From Lethocerus indicus (Eukaryota > Arthropoda > Insecta > Hemiptera > Belostomatidae), in contig JACDQD010000007.1 of assembly GCA_019843655.1 (NCBI GenBank), positions 20,478,365-20,542,364 on the forward strand: DNA of 64,000 bases, read 5' to 3'. The position numbers and the translations under genes were made by a program. Below the pieces are notes generated by a model, which saw only the letters and a program-made list of their open reading frames with translations, was not told the DNA's origin and did not search any database. Below, piece after piece: positions 49,401 to 62,500 of the stretch. Within the stretch, counting starts at the first letter, position 1, and the number at the start of each line of letters is the position of its first letter.

Positions 49401-51177
49401 CGGGGCCTTCTGCATTAGACTGATGAGTGCCTGCCAGCGCTACTCGAGCCGCACACCCCCGGCCTAATTGATGCCGCTCGATAGATACGTCTAGGGCGAC
49501 GGTTAATCATGGGGTCAGAGTCCGAAGGGTGTCCCTCCCTACCCGCGGGACACTGAGTTATATACCGCGTTAGGGAAATTGTCTTCTCTCTCGGAATTGG
49601 CAATATAATTCACGGTTATTAATTGCGCCCCAGCCCTTACATAATATCTGCATAGTTCATATATCACTTGTCCATCTAACGCGACGGGGCGTAAAACTGG
49701 AGTTCTAAAAAATAAATCATTACGGTCAAATAATAATCGAAGACAAAACAATACTATACCAGTAGGTCAGGAATCTGAGTCTATTGTAGAATTCAGTAAT
49801 TACAGTGTATTAATAATGATGTTTAATATACGATAAGTCTATATGAAACATTTAGTTACCCCTTCTTGGGCCTAACTCGAAAGGACAGAATGTTTCTTAG
49901 TTTGTTTATTAAAAAAAACCTCAATCCTATGGGAAAATCGGTCGGCCGGTTTTTGTACCTGTAGCGGACACGCATGCATAGTGTTCTCAGGGAGCTGAGA
50001 GCCTAACCACCACAATGGCTTTTTCTGGCTCCTCTCCCCGCTGAAACCGGGAGCGTCCGTCCTTCACCGACGGGACCTCATAAGGGACGCGTCACGGTTC
50101 ATTGGCACCGCTATAGAGGGGATAGCCGCCGGCGGCGAGGCTGGCCCCTCTTTTGTGAACGGATAATTCGGCGAATCTATCTACACGATATCGTTGTATC
50201 GCCACTCTCGGGGGTAATTTCGACACAGGTCGAATAAGAAAAGGACTGTGACCGATAAGTCACTTTTATATTGTGTGTAACAGAGGAATTAATCATGAGA
50301 GGGATGTTCTGTTGTGAGAATAATTATAACAGTTAATAATACGGTGTTTATATTGAAAAATTATTATTTTAATTAACAATTAACAATGGTTATTTTTCAT
50401 ATTATAATTATAATATGTGTATTGAGCATTCTATTTGTCTTCGCGTAGTGAAAATTTCGATACAATCTGAGATCCGGACGAGCGATTGTAGGCAGTACAG
50501 AAGCGAGCATTTACGACGCCCGCCCCGCTTTATCTGATTACAAAACAGTGGGACCACCCTCGAGCAAGTGAACGCGCCTCCACTTCGGCCCTTAAAAGGA
50601 ACAAGTTCAATTCCAGTATAGAAAACCGGGCTTTGTATTCCCGCCGTGTTTTCGTGCCGGTCGATGAAGGCTAAGTTAACACTCCCACAGCCCCGAGCCT
50701 CGAAAACCGTTCAGATTATCGGGGCCAGTTTCTACCGAAAGTTAAGTTATTGAGATCCAATCTTGGAAGAAGTAGACCTTTCATCACGGATGGAGGAGTT
50801 TCGCTGATTACTCTTCGAAAATGTAGAGAAAATAAGAGTTTTATAGTTTGAAAAAACTTTCTTTTTATAAACTAATTATTTATTTAAAAATCGTGAAATG
50901 CAATTATCGTACAGAGAGGTATAAAGCTTATTTGTAATGTCCGCACTTGAGCGAGACACAGATACAATCGGGTCACTACACTGGAACTAGTTTCCTAGAA
51001 ACATGTCCTCATTTTAAGATAGCTTTCCGGATACAGGAAGTGGAAAATAAAACGAATCCTTTTTAGATGTCCGTGTTATATGTATACCGGACCAATTCAA
51101 TTCTCCAGACTGAAATAGTTATAAAATAATTCCTTGTTAAGTATAACAATAGGAGTTTGGACGCATACGCCAAATTC

Positions 51178-51221
51178 TATTTATATATAAATTAATATAA
51201 ATATATAATATGATATAATGT
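51178..51221. repeat. (TA)-rich low-complexity tract
   Basis: A stretch made almost only of A and T, with alternating TATA runs. It has no other content. Confidence 0.85.
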
Positions 51222-53324
51222 CGGTATTGAGAACCAATTGTCTATGCCAGAAATAACTATTATTTCTTGTTAGCATATTTACTGTAGTTTTTATGTTATT
51301 TACATGAGGACACGTCTAGTGCCGTCTGTGGAGTAATACCGTGAAATACTTATGCATGACTTAATGCTTCTGAAGCTTTCTGCTTGCATTGTTACTGCAA
51401 TTACTTATTGAGTGCTACTACCGACAATGGCAAGGGGACGAAAGCTGTCTACACAGGGGAAGGTAGAAATTGAAAATAGACTAATAACATACATAACGCA
51501 TAATAATTTAACTTTTGCAATTAGTGGGGGGAGCAGACCCTAGTATCTATGAGGGTATTTTAGCCGTTCGTGAATAACGATCGTTGCGAAACGTGTTATT
51601 AGCCGCCTCGATCGGTGATCGCATTTCCGCACTCTGCTTTCCGATTTAGGCAATCCCCACGCGGGTAGATATAGATCGGTGCCTTGCTATATCACTCCCC
51701 CGTCCCAATGGGGCTAAACCCCATTCACGCGCCAGAAGTCGGTTCCCCCGCTCGCTCGAATATACTTTCATCCCTTAAAAGGCGAAACCGAATTAACAAT
51801 TATGCCGCTTCGACAATTACTTGGCGGGAGACACGACTTCGGACCCACCCCCGGTCCGATAAAAGGCATTTCGCCGCTTCCGGATCTATATCCGCGTTGG
51901 GGAACCTTCGGGCGAACACGTCCTCGTCTTATGGGGTTAAGTGATTCTTGCAGGGCGAAACTGAAAATTATAGAACTTAAAACGGATGAGTCATATATTT
52001 ACTTGTTATATTCTGAAAAGAATCTGCAGCCACCACCACTCGTGCAGCCACCTTTCACATCGTGTTCACCTTCGGGATTCTAAACTAATAAGATACATTT
52101 TGTGTATTCGAGTTCTTTGTCTTTCTTATTATACCAGACTTGTTCAAGGTATGGAATTTATTTAATACATAGCGGGATAGCATTGATATCTATGCGGCTG
52201 AGCTCTCAACAATATTACCGAACATTACAACTGGATAATTATTGATGACTACAAATTCAAAAGTTATCATTATTTTAGGATGTTATATATGACCGAATGT
52301 TGGGCCGAGTGTTTGGAATACATAGGGCGGGGTCGGCAGTGTTATTTATATTAGTTTTCCGAAGTCCCATTACGGAAACGGCCCCGGAAATAACGGCCGT
52401 CCATGCGCGAACCCGGACCGGTTTCGATTTATTATTTCATTGTGTTCACCCATGACGAATAGAACTTCCTCGGGGTCCGAGCTCGGACAGCGCGCCCTTA
52501 ACAGTCAAGGATATATAGTTATGTGCCGATTAGGAGATTGATAAGCCGGCGTTTCGCGCCCCTTACTATAATGGGGCCGTGGAACCGGGTCGGGATTTGA
52601 ATGAATTTGAATTCTCGGAAAAGCGAAAGAAAAAAAATTTCTCCGCGTTCAAGGCGACCCGGCCGTCTGTCGTCGTGGACGTATCAGAAACACTTCCGCG
52701 AGTCGTTACGGCGGCCTCTCATGAATAAGTCAGCGTGAGGGGCGCGAAACGGTCCCAAACAGCCCTCTTTGTCGGAGCCAAACCAGACACCACCCTCCCC
52801 CCCCTGCGCCACTTTCGTGAAAACAGCATTAATGAATATGTACTCGCCCATTTGGCCCATTTTACTTATCCCTGATAAATATGTATTCGTATAAATTTGT
52901 GGGACACTTCGTCATTTGCACTTCTTTTTTTCTTGTAGAATGAATAAAAATAATGACGGTTATTCTTCGACCCTACCCTGCGTTTATCCTATATCCTTTA
53001 CGAGAAAGTTATTTTAGATGATGAATATATTTCGAAGCATTACTGTCTCATGATTGTTTTTGAATAAAAAATTCTACAAAATTTCTCGTTTGCTCGATCC
53101 ATTTGTTGCTAACAAATAACCAACGAGAGGAATCAGAGGAGATCGAGAAAACTACTTCAACTCGCTCAAATTTTGTAGTTAATAATTATGTAATATAATT
53201 AATACAACTATTGTGTTAATTTCATAGAATGTTTGCATCAAAGGTGCTACAATTGCAAAACTCCTGTTTTTAGGTCCTATGTTTTTGGCCTGCATGTTTT
53301 AATTGTTTTTCCCCGCTGTTGCAG

Positions 53325-53570
53325 TTGAGTCCAGTCGGTACGACGGTGTTCCAGGGCGTGAAAGCGACGGACGGCGACACGGGCGTCAACGGCCTCGTCG
53401 AGTACAGAGTGGTCGAGAACCCGGCCGTGGAGAACCTCGCGGCGAGACCGGCCGTCGCCGACGGGGCCAACTACTTCGCCATCAACCTCCCCCACCAGGG
53501 CCAGATCACGGTCAACAAGCAGCTCGACTACGAGAAGATACAGCGCTACCTTGTCACAATTGTCGCCACC
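53325..53570 (+). CDS. Cadherin exon: most of the next EC repeat, PCDH15/Cad99C-like EC2
   Basis: The exon lies between CTGTTGCAG (53324) and GTGAGT (53571), 82 codons in phase 0. It begins LSPVGTTVFQGVKATDGDTG, then VNGLVEYRVVENP. The middle segment includes NLAARPAVADGANYFAINLP, and the end is GQITVNKQLDYEKIQRYLVT followed by IVAT. ATDGDTGVNG is the DxD calcium motif that follows the PVGT strand in cadherin repeats, and LDYE replaces LDRE. With the glutamate ending the previous exon these complete the calcium sites between the repeats. The PVGT...G...NG order resembles the second repeat of protocadherin-15. The alanine-rich stretch before NYFAINL looks like an extended loop. Codon use is strongly GC-ending. 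The last strand of the repeat (usually starting D-R-A) must lie in an exon beyond the window or undetected. Confidence 0.95.
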
Positions 53571-56500
53571 GTGAGTACCCCGCCCTATATCAACGGACAG
53601 CCAAATACCTATCGCGTATCGCTTTCGACGGTAAACCGAAACCGGGCGAATAACCGATAAGGCCGTAGCGGGGAAAGATATGATCTTTAGACGATAAATA
53701 AAAACCCAGGTGTTGCCCCGGTATTCCTTATCCTGCGCAAATACGCGAGGTAAAAGTTTCACAAAATACACGCGGGGGGTTCCGACTCCTGAAACAGACG
53801 AAAAAGCTAGTTCGACCTTTAAATCTCTCTTCGGAGCATATTATTTGCTGACCACATCCAGTATTCGAGAAACTGTAGGTTTTTTATGGCTTTATTTGAA
53901 CATAAGGGAAACTGCGGGTGAAATAATTTAATTAGTAACATTACTCAAGAACATACCGATACAAATGCGCTGTTTAAAGCTTACAACTGCTCGAAAATCA
54001 GAGAATGGTGTTGCAAATATCTCTGTCGTAATGTCGGGCCACCTGTCGGTGTAAAGTCGCACGTAATGCAATGGACGGCTAAAATAAAATTTCCTACTCC
54101 GTTGTAATTAAAGTAAAACTATTTCCGTTTTTTTAAAGACCTAGATGAAATAACCGAATGGAGAGTGTGGAACCGTAGTACGAGAGTATCTAAGCCCCGA
54201 GTCCGTTCAATAAATAAAATTAACATTTCCCTAAACGGTAGAAATTGGCCGGCGTCGACAATCCCCTAGATTGGCGCCCGAATAACCAAAGTGGAAAGCC
54301 CGATGGGTAGGAACGATTAAAAGCGCGTATTCAGCCCCCCCGCAACATAGGAATGCTGCGTTCCACATCAATTCCCAACCCAGTTGCAATCGTATATTTG
54401 CAAATAATCATAGTGGATGCACACAAAAACAAAAAATACTGCTATTTTAGTTACTGTGCGAAAACAGTATAACTGCTTAATTTTGCGATTATTTCTTTTT
54501 TGAAAATAAAATGAAAAAGAGTAGAGATAATTCCAGGATCACGTCGGAATTGTGTACTCGGTATGAAAGGCTTTATAAAGGGTAAGGACTCGGAGAAGAT
54601 TTAGGTCGCTGCGGATTATACGGTTTGAAAATGGGATCCTGCTACTCTGATCTCAGAGAGAATAATGGATTACAAAGAATGGACGCTGTGGGCGCCTTAA
54701 GGCTTTCCAGTATTTTCCTACCAGTTTAATTCCTCAGTTATAAGGTTTTCGGTTGCAGTCCGATGTAACAAACAAGTGGTTATTCGCTAATTATATTATA
54801 TGGCTGGTAACTTCGGTTTCCCGGGACCGTGATATTTTTAGAACATTAAAATAGCTGAGGAATGATTTAGTATAGGATGTGTAGCCAGCTGGCTTATATT
54901 TAAATTGATCGCATCAAAAATATTTACAATTAAAAAGTTGATAAATTTGAGAAATACCATATTTGACTATAATTCTGATTTTCCTTCTGTGGTCTTATTT
55001 CTTCAGTTGCCTTCGTCCTCAAGGTGACCAAGGCAACGTTATTATATACCGTAATCACTTGACGTCGAATAGCGGACTCGCCAAGGATTTCTTCGAAAGG
55101 TCGACCATCCGAATAACTGAAATGACTAACGCGAAGATCTGATACCATTAACTTTAATAAATGGTGTTATGTAACGATTTGTGAAAGTAAAGGGGTCCTA
55201 TTGTTGCCAATGACGGTGAGGCCGAGAAATGAAAATTATTTATTTTACGCTGTATTTATTAGCAGTTCGCTGTTTAACATATGGAAGAATGGTATTTATC
55301 AGATTGTTGGTAGAATGGTCAAACTATTGTGAAAAGAGCTCAGTTCTTGCATCTCGAAGAATTATTTCTTGATAGTTATTTAACCTCATTTTTATTCATT
55401 CGAACTCGATACTCTAAGACCAGACATCCGGGTTGAGGCGCTGAAGAATCGACATTGAAACTTGTATAGTTTAAATTTACCATTTTAGTTCCATCCCTAA
55501 CCACTCCAAAGAGAGAATTTTCACGTTCACCTCCACGATACAAGACGCTGTAGATGGAAACGACGTCCTCCTGTTAAACGGACAAATGTGTAAAAGAAAA
55601 AGGGGTCCCAGACGGCTAAGATACAGTTTATGACGCTATTCGGCGGAAACTCATTTCAAGCGCCGGACCTTTACTTAGGGAAACAAGTTCACCTTGTCTG
55701 CCTCTACCCTTGGGCGCATTTTCTCCGTATTTCTGGGCAAAATTGTTATTGCTGTACGGCGCCTTTTATATTTGAGGGGGATGTGGGCGGGGAGCGGGGC
55801 AAAGGGGGCTCGGACGAGTCGGAGCCGGCGTTCGTTTACCGGCGTCTGGAAATTGGAAACCGGAGGATTTTTATTGGAAAACAGTGGCCTCATTCTTTTC
55901 CTTTATGGTCATTCCAATTTCATCTTAGTCGAGAGACCTTTTTTCATTTAAATTTCAGAATGGAGGGAAAGGAATATTTTCTTTCGAACTATCGGCTATA
56001 AGACCGACTCTGTTTAAAATTTCATTCTTCAAATACGTGTCTAGCATATATAATAATAATCCTATCTAGCAAGGATTTGATGTGTGAGACACTTTAGGCC
56101 TAAATAGTTTCCGATTCGAGCAATGGCTACAAGTCAGATCTCATGTAGGGAGAATGAAATCGACCGTGTATTTCACTTTATCTTCATTTTATCAAACGGG
56201 ATAATTTCCCGACCGCTTTCACCGTCCATCGCGTGCGCATTCTCGGCGCGATAAATTCTCGTATTTGAAAAGGAATAGTACGAAAAAATAAAGCGGACGC
56301 CCGGTCTTATCTGCACTTGCCCGTTTCTTAAATAGGGACTTAACTGACGGAGGCTTTCTAGCCCGCCGGGGGTGGGGCGATCCGGGGCAGATAGTTTTCA
56401 TGAAAACGGGCGGAGTGGATTTATTATCGCGAAATGAACGTCGGGGGCGGAGGGGGGCGGTAATAAGCCGGGGCTCCTCCAGCGATACAATCGGAAATTA

Positions 56501-59500
56501 TTTGACGCGAGCACGGCCGTTTGTCACGTGCCAAACGTCCGATCCGGTCTTCGCATTATTCATTTCCAGTTCGGTGCGACTAGTTCCTCTCGAACACTCT
56601 ATCCGGATGACTCACTTGTGTTATTATTTGAAAGAAAGCTTTCCAGTGATCAATGGTGGGCCCCGCGGCCGATGCTTCGTTCAGATTTCCGCCAGCCGCG
56701 GTTTCAGTACCGGTTCGTTCGATCCCGGAAACGGTAAAGGTGAGTCAGCAGTACAGATAAAGTTTTAAGCGATATTTCCTGTTTCTCAAGATCCTCCACT
56801 ATACGCCATCCTCGACTGGTACAATATCTCGCACTACTATTAAAATCATCATTTTATCTGCCCATCCTATATTTCCATAGGCACCCTCTGATAATATTTA
56901 AATGTACAAACCATGAAACTGAAGCCTATTTCGATAGTCGTCATAATAATCATCATTCACTATCCCCTCTCCTCGCTCCTTTTCCTCCTAGCCATCTACA
57001 AACAGGTACCAAAAAATTGATAGGTCTCAAATTCTGGAAGCTCGGCTTGTGCCCGCATTTTCGCGTCCGTTCCCGATATTTCTCAACTCCGCCCTCGGTT
57101 CCAGAAGCAAAAGCGTGCAAAACTTAGCGCTAATACTTTCAGTTTCACGTCCCTTCCGATATCCTTCGACCTGCATACCCGTTTCGGCGTGAACCGGCTC
57201 GCCCCAGTATCTTATCTACCTCTTTAGGCAGTGAATGGAGTGCGAAGTAGGCTGGGTGAATTATATATCGCAGGTTCGAAATATTGGTTCGTTGCAAACG
57301 CAACAGAATATTCAATTTTGCCAATAATTATGGCCTATTATTTATATATAGCCGAAGTCCAGTGTTGGTGGTCGGAGCCGTGGCGGGTATTGGCAATCGA
57401 ATTTTTTCTCCTAAAGGTATACGGCCGGTACACATTCGTGTCTGGTCGTTTGAGGGGAATGTGGAGCTGTGAGGAGCGTTCGGCCGGCAATTCCCCCGGG
57501 TCCCCCCGTGGGCCCCGTTGGACAGCACGAACGTCGAACTCCCCGAGGTGCAATACACCGTACCGCTTTCGCAACCCCCGCTAACCTTCTCGGCGCGACG
57601 CCCTCAACTGGAAACGTGAGCTGACCGGTCGTTGGTATTTGCGTCTCCACAAAACGGGCCTCTTTTGTCGTCCCAAAGACGAGTTTCACGTTTACATTAC
57701 ACTTTATTAAACCTTTTCTCAAATCCATGGGCCGTTTGTGTTTATTAGATATGTCCAATAAATGAAGAAAACTATTTTCCGTATCCGTCGTTTCTGGTCA
57801 ACGCGAACACCTCCACGTGCGGAGCGCACTTAAGGACGAGGAAAAGTATCCCTCACGAAAATTTGCGGATGAAAAGGAACAAAAAATTTACATTAACGAG
57901 CCAGCCTTATTGTTCAGAACTAAGCTATTTTAGTAAATACATCTTCAGAAAACACCCTGCGATGTTTCCGCGTACTAATTCAATTACTGAGAAATACTTC
58001 TCTTAGATTGCGAGCATTATTACAATATTGCTTGTTTATGGAGCTAGCTGTAGATCGACAGATCCTAAATACGGACGCGCGCCTTGAGTATACGTCAGCA
58101 GAATATATGCCGATTTATGATTTCGATTGCACAGACAGCGTTGCCATTCACTGATTGAATCAAGTAATTCATTCCTCAGGAGGACACGTTATGGCACTTT
58201 GACTTTGAATTATTGGAGGATATTGCTGAGTGTTTTTTTGATTAATCTCATTTTTCTTCTTCAAGTTGGGTCCCTGCTCCTAGTGAGCGTCCCTGTTTCA
58301 TTGCCCTAGCATCCTTTTCGGACTTCTGTTAGGTCTTCACTTGGGCTATTATGCCGGCTGGATCGTAAAGTTCGGTTCTGAGTCCCGGATAAAGTTCTCT
58401 CCTCACGCGAATCACACTGCCGTGCGGCCGTACCCCGATGACAAATGGGTACGGCGGGCGGTGGGTCCGCGCAAACAACTACCGCGAAAGCCCGTTCACA
58501 GGGACCGACCCGTGGACGATAATTCACAGATCCCACTTCCCAGCCGTCGAGACTTATCAATAAGTAAAACCCCGTCCCGAGTTTGAAATATATTAGGCTT
58601 TGTGGGTGGTTTTGTACCTCGTGCGGGGTGGGAACAATGCCGCCCCCCAATGGAATCGTGAGCCTCGATGGGACCGGGTTATCAAAAAATTATCCCGTGC
58701 GGTCCACCCCCCCGCCACTCCTTTTATTATTTCTGAAACGTGCCCGTCGGGACGTCCCGGCTATTGTTGCCTGCAATTTGAAAATTTCGTATCCGTTAAT
58801 GCGAAGAATATATGGCCCCAGCCTTTATTAATATCTTTCCCCGTGGACTGCGAATCGAAGTTTAGTTCGTGAAGTTAACTCCGCAGAACTGTTGGGCCCT
58901 GCGGAAATATACGACTAGTTTCGTTATCTCCCTTTGCGGTTGTGGTCACGGATGACTTCTCACAGCCATATATGGGATATTACATCGCACCGAATCAATG
59001 ACTTTACACGTATAAGCGAGAAGAGTAATTACCCTTTAAAAAAGACTACCGTTATAAAAAATAAGTAAACCCGGCCTTTATATTTTAAGATTTAGATTTT
59101 ATTCAATTTTGTAACTAAGACCAGTACAATCTTAACTATTAAAGTCCACCCTATGGAAAATAAAATCTTACTGATATATTCGGAAAAGAAATAATTTTAT
59201 TTATATATAAGAAATTTTTGAAATATTAAACGTACTGTAAACCCCTCTAGAAGTATAATATAAACGTGTTTTTACATCCATTTCATATCTTGGTCCGAGT
59301 TTTTGTAGAAATTCATAAAATGCCCGAATTCATATTCCTTTATACGGACGGTCTTTTTTTTCTTCGTGGTACAACGTGTTCGCTTGCCCAAATTCATTTA
59401 GGGGGTACAGCGTCTGGCATTAATTTGAACCAGACATTGTACCACGTCCCTTTAGTCGGTCTGCAACCTCAGTTTTAATTAAAAATGTATTAGGGTAAGG

Positions 59501-62500
59501 GGGGGGTGTGGGTGGGGGTGCCCGAGGGGCTTTTTGCCGGTGTTATTGCTCCGTGCCCCAGGTGGTCCGGTGTGCGGGCCTTTTGTTAAATCTTCAAAGA
59601 GCCTAAATTGTGATCGGTATAAATAGCAGGCCGGTTTGAGCTCTAATCGGGGGCCGTTTCCGATTCGGCCGGAACAAACCGAAACGTATTATCGCATTGG
59701 GTCGACCCTACCCCGGATCGAAGTCGGCCCTTGAGGGATTGAAACCCTTCGGTTCAATAGAACCGATTAGGAACGAGATTGAACGTCCCATCGCCTCTTC
59801 GCGACAACTTGATCTATTTGAACGCCTGTTCGAATGAAATAAATTCTTTAGAAACTGCTCTAAAAGCATCGTGTATTCATTATGTAGAATCATTTGTTCT
59901 TTCATCACTCTTGCTGTGAACAGTTACTTCGTTTTATTCGAAGTCAAATAAATATTTTCATTATGTCAGTTACCTTCGAACGTAATCTATCGAAGTAATC
60001 GGCGCCATATTCGAGCGGAGGAGATAAACCCCTCTAATATATATTTTGCAGCGTGACTTACCCCTTTTATCCGACTACAGAGTCAACAACAACAACAGCA
60101 TTTCCCGTTACAATTACGCGAGCTCACGACAGGAAAGGAACCTGCTTCAGCCCCCGATACTGTGTATGGGCGGGGTCCTATGGGAGGGGAACAGGTTGCC
60201 GGGAGGAACTGGAAGGAAAGGGGATTCGGGTCCCGGCTCTTATCGCCCCCGTGCGGCTCGCTCCGAGAACCTGTCAGAAAAACGGTCGTACATTTTGCAC
60301 GTTGCCCACCGACGATTTACCCCTCTTAAATCCTTTAAACGGTGACAGAATAATCTGTTCGGCCCCGGAGACAAAGAGACGTAGGGCTTACAGTATGTAT
60401 TCGGGTGAAGATATACTTTTTTAGATACACTGATATATTGAAACTTGCAGTCGCCTGGTGAATTAGACAGTATAAAAATTTAACTTCAGAAGTGGATAAA
60501 ATGTGATATTTTCTGTCACAATATTGTGACAACCTTCTGTGAAAAATTTTCAATCATTGGCATCTTATAACTTTTTAATCTGGTAATTTTTTTGGTGACA
60601 AGAAACTTCTTACCTTGTTCCATTTTTTGCCCAACGTCGTTTATCGAATTTTATAAAGAGGTGTGAGCTATAATTAAACTTCGACACGTTTCGTAATATT
60701 TTTTTTCTTCCGTTTCCCGGCGTCGAAAGTAATTTTTAAGCGTAAGGGCGACGCGTGTAATTAAAATATCAAAAATTCGGCCCACCGAACTCAACCTTGG
60801 GGGCGACCGAAGCCCCGCACGGCCCACGTAGTCGGCCGACTACCAGTTCGTCACCGGGTATTGCGATACATAAAACTATAGTCCATAAATCTATCCAGAA
60901 ACGGCCATATTTCCACGGGATTACTAAGCAAGAGACAGTTCGACCGCCCAATCAATCTCCGTCTCAATTCTCGTCTTGGATTAAGCCTCAGTTTGTTTAC
61001 ACGTTCCTTAATCAGTCAACAGGGGCGCAGTGACAACTTGATTATCGTCAGGACGCCGTTTAAAACACTCTGGGATTATAATCCGCTTAGTTTACAGAGT
61101 GAGTTCAAATACTTGTGAGTTCACAAGAAGAAGAAATACCAGGTGCCTTACACGCGAGGTGGAAATTAAAATAAGTACTAATTTTTGTAAATTCCCGTTC
61201 CGAATTCTGACTTTGAAACTCAGTAGAATGTACACTAACTGATAGTGTAAAAACATATCTTTATATTGTAGATGGAAATTTCAATTTCCGGTCTTGCGTT
61301 TTTAGTCCGGCCGAAAGATATTGCAAGAACAAGAAAAGGCTGTTGGTAAAAACCACGATAGCTATAAGAGAGGCCAATGGACGGTAACTAATGCGATTAG
61401 TGCCGAAATTCGAGAATGCTACGAGTGGTAGAACAGTGGAAGATGACTTGGGTAGAGAGGCGCGCATACCTGGGGCTCATCCATGCGTTCTCCCGTAGCG
61501 CGCTTCTTCTTACCAATCTTTCATTTCCCGGCCGGCCTACCGATCGTCCTGCGGATCGGAAGAGCTACAAAAAGCCATTAACCCCGGCAGGAAACCATTT
61601 AGCGCTCCCCCCGCCCCTCCATTAGCGGTCGATTGTCCGTTGTCCCTTACCGCTTTTATAGCGCCATTACTGCCCATTAAACGGGGTGTATATTGGTGTC
61701 GAGTTTGTCCGCATTTCCAGCCTTCCGCGTCACAAATTTGTTGTCCGCGTCCCCGGCCCTTTGGACGAGTTAATAGAATTTTGTATGGGGCACTCTGTAT
61801 TTGCCCGCGGTAATAGATTCTGTCAGACTGTCCCGGCGTACAATGTGCCCGGGAACATTTTTTCCCCTGTCCTTATACTAAAATATACGCGTCACAACCT
61901 CTTCACGGAAGCCTTTATAGTTAGACAATGAAATATTTGATTCACCGATGAATTATATACGTGCATGCTATGCACTGACTCGAAAATAGGAATCGACAGA
62001 ATGAATGATATGGCCGACCGGATTATTGACATCATTAATCTATAAATTGCGCAAGCCTCGATTATTTTATTATTTAAATTATAATGGTGGACAATTTTTG
62101 GTGCGATTTAATCTATGAAACTGATGAATACGGAGATGGAGAGTATTGAGGAGGGCGGTTTGTAAAGTCTGCAATTCAAGGCGGTGCACAATGGGCTAAA
62201 TGTGCAATTACCTCGTTGGCAATTCGCGACAGTTATTTACCGCACGAAGGTTTCAGCTCGGCTCGGTCGCCCCCTTTCGGTAAACAAGGTATGTCAGGGT
62301 CACTCATTAGCAGGTCTACAGCGATGATTTAAAAAGAAAAATCCACAACTGCGCCGCTGGCAATGGCCAACATATTTATCGGGCGGAATTCTTTGATTTA
62401 AATTTGAAATTAACGACGACGTAAAGGCTGAACCCGGTCTCTGGAATGGCGGGAGGCGGACCAAATTTGGCGGGGGCTCCGTTATTCAATTTTTAAACCA

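Larger units (their letters stand above)
24554..53324 (+). other. Cadherin intron, 28771 bp, phase 0
   Basis: It begins GTAAGAC and ends CCCCGCTGTTGCAG. It holds only short chance open frames, low-complexity tracts, a few hairpins, two small tandem duplications and a PLE terminal fragment (31752-31805), each listed separately. I found no nested gene on either strand. The two exons it separates join in frame as ...VSE|LSPVG..., the expected junction at the start of a cadherin repeat, so no intermediate exon needs to be missing. Confidence 0.85.
45229..53324. other. Intron segment leading to the third cadherin exon, no other gene seen
   Basis: A GC-rich patch at about 45250-45480 is open on both strands but shows no motif. 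The GA-rich and TA-rich tracts listed separately fall here. GC-rich islands recur at about 49970-50150 and 52320-52800. No promoter-like set of elements could be pinned down. Confidence 0.55.

Noticed and set aside
53277..53771. Minus-strand frame of 164 residues across the third cadherin exon
   Set aside because: It is antisense to a GC-ending coding exon, which commonly creates long shadow frames. The plus-strand frame has the cadherin motifs and splice sites.
55760..55850. Stretch reading GSDESEPAFVYRR that recalls a cadherin DxDEPAF linker
   Set aside because: There is no polypyrimidine tract and AG immediately upstream, no preceding repeat strands, and the surrounding residues do not fit an EC repeat.
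57473..57617. Possible small exon (reading STNVELPEVQYTVPLSQ) ending near GTGAGC
   Set aside because: The amino acid string looks plausible, but it lacks the D-R-A and TSTTTLTV-type strands expected next in the repeat, the acceptor context is poor, and the GTGAGC would fall within a codon with a stop directly after.
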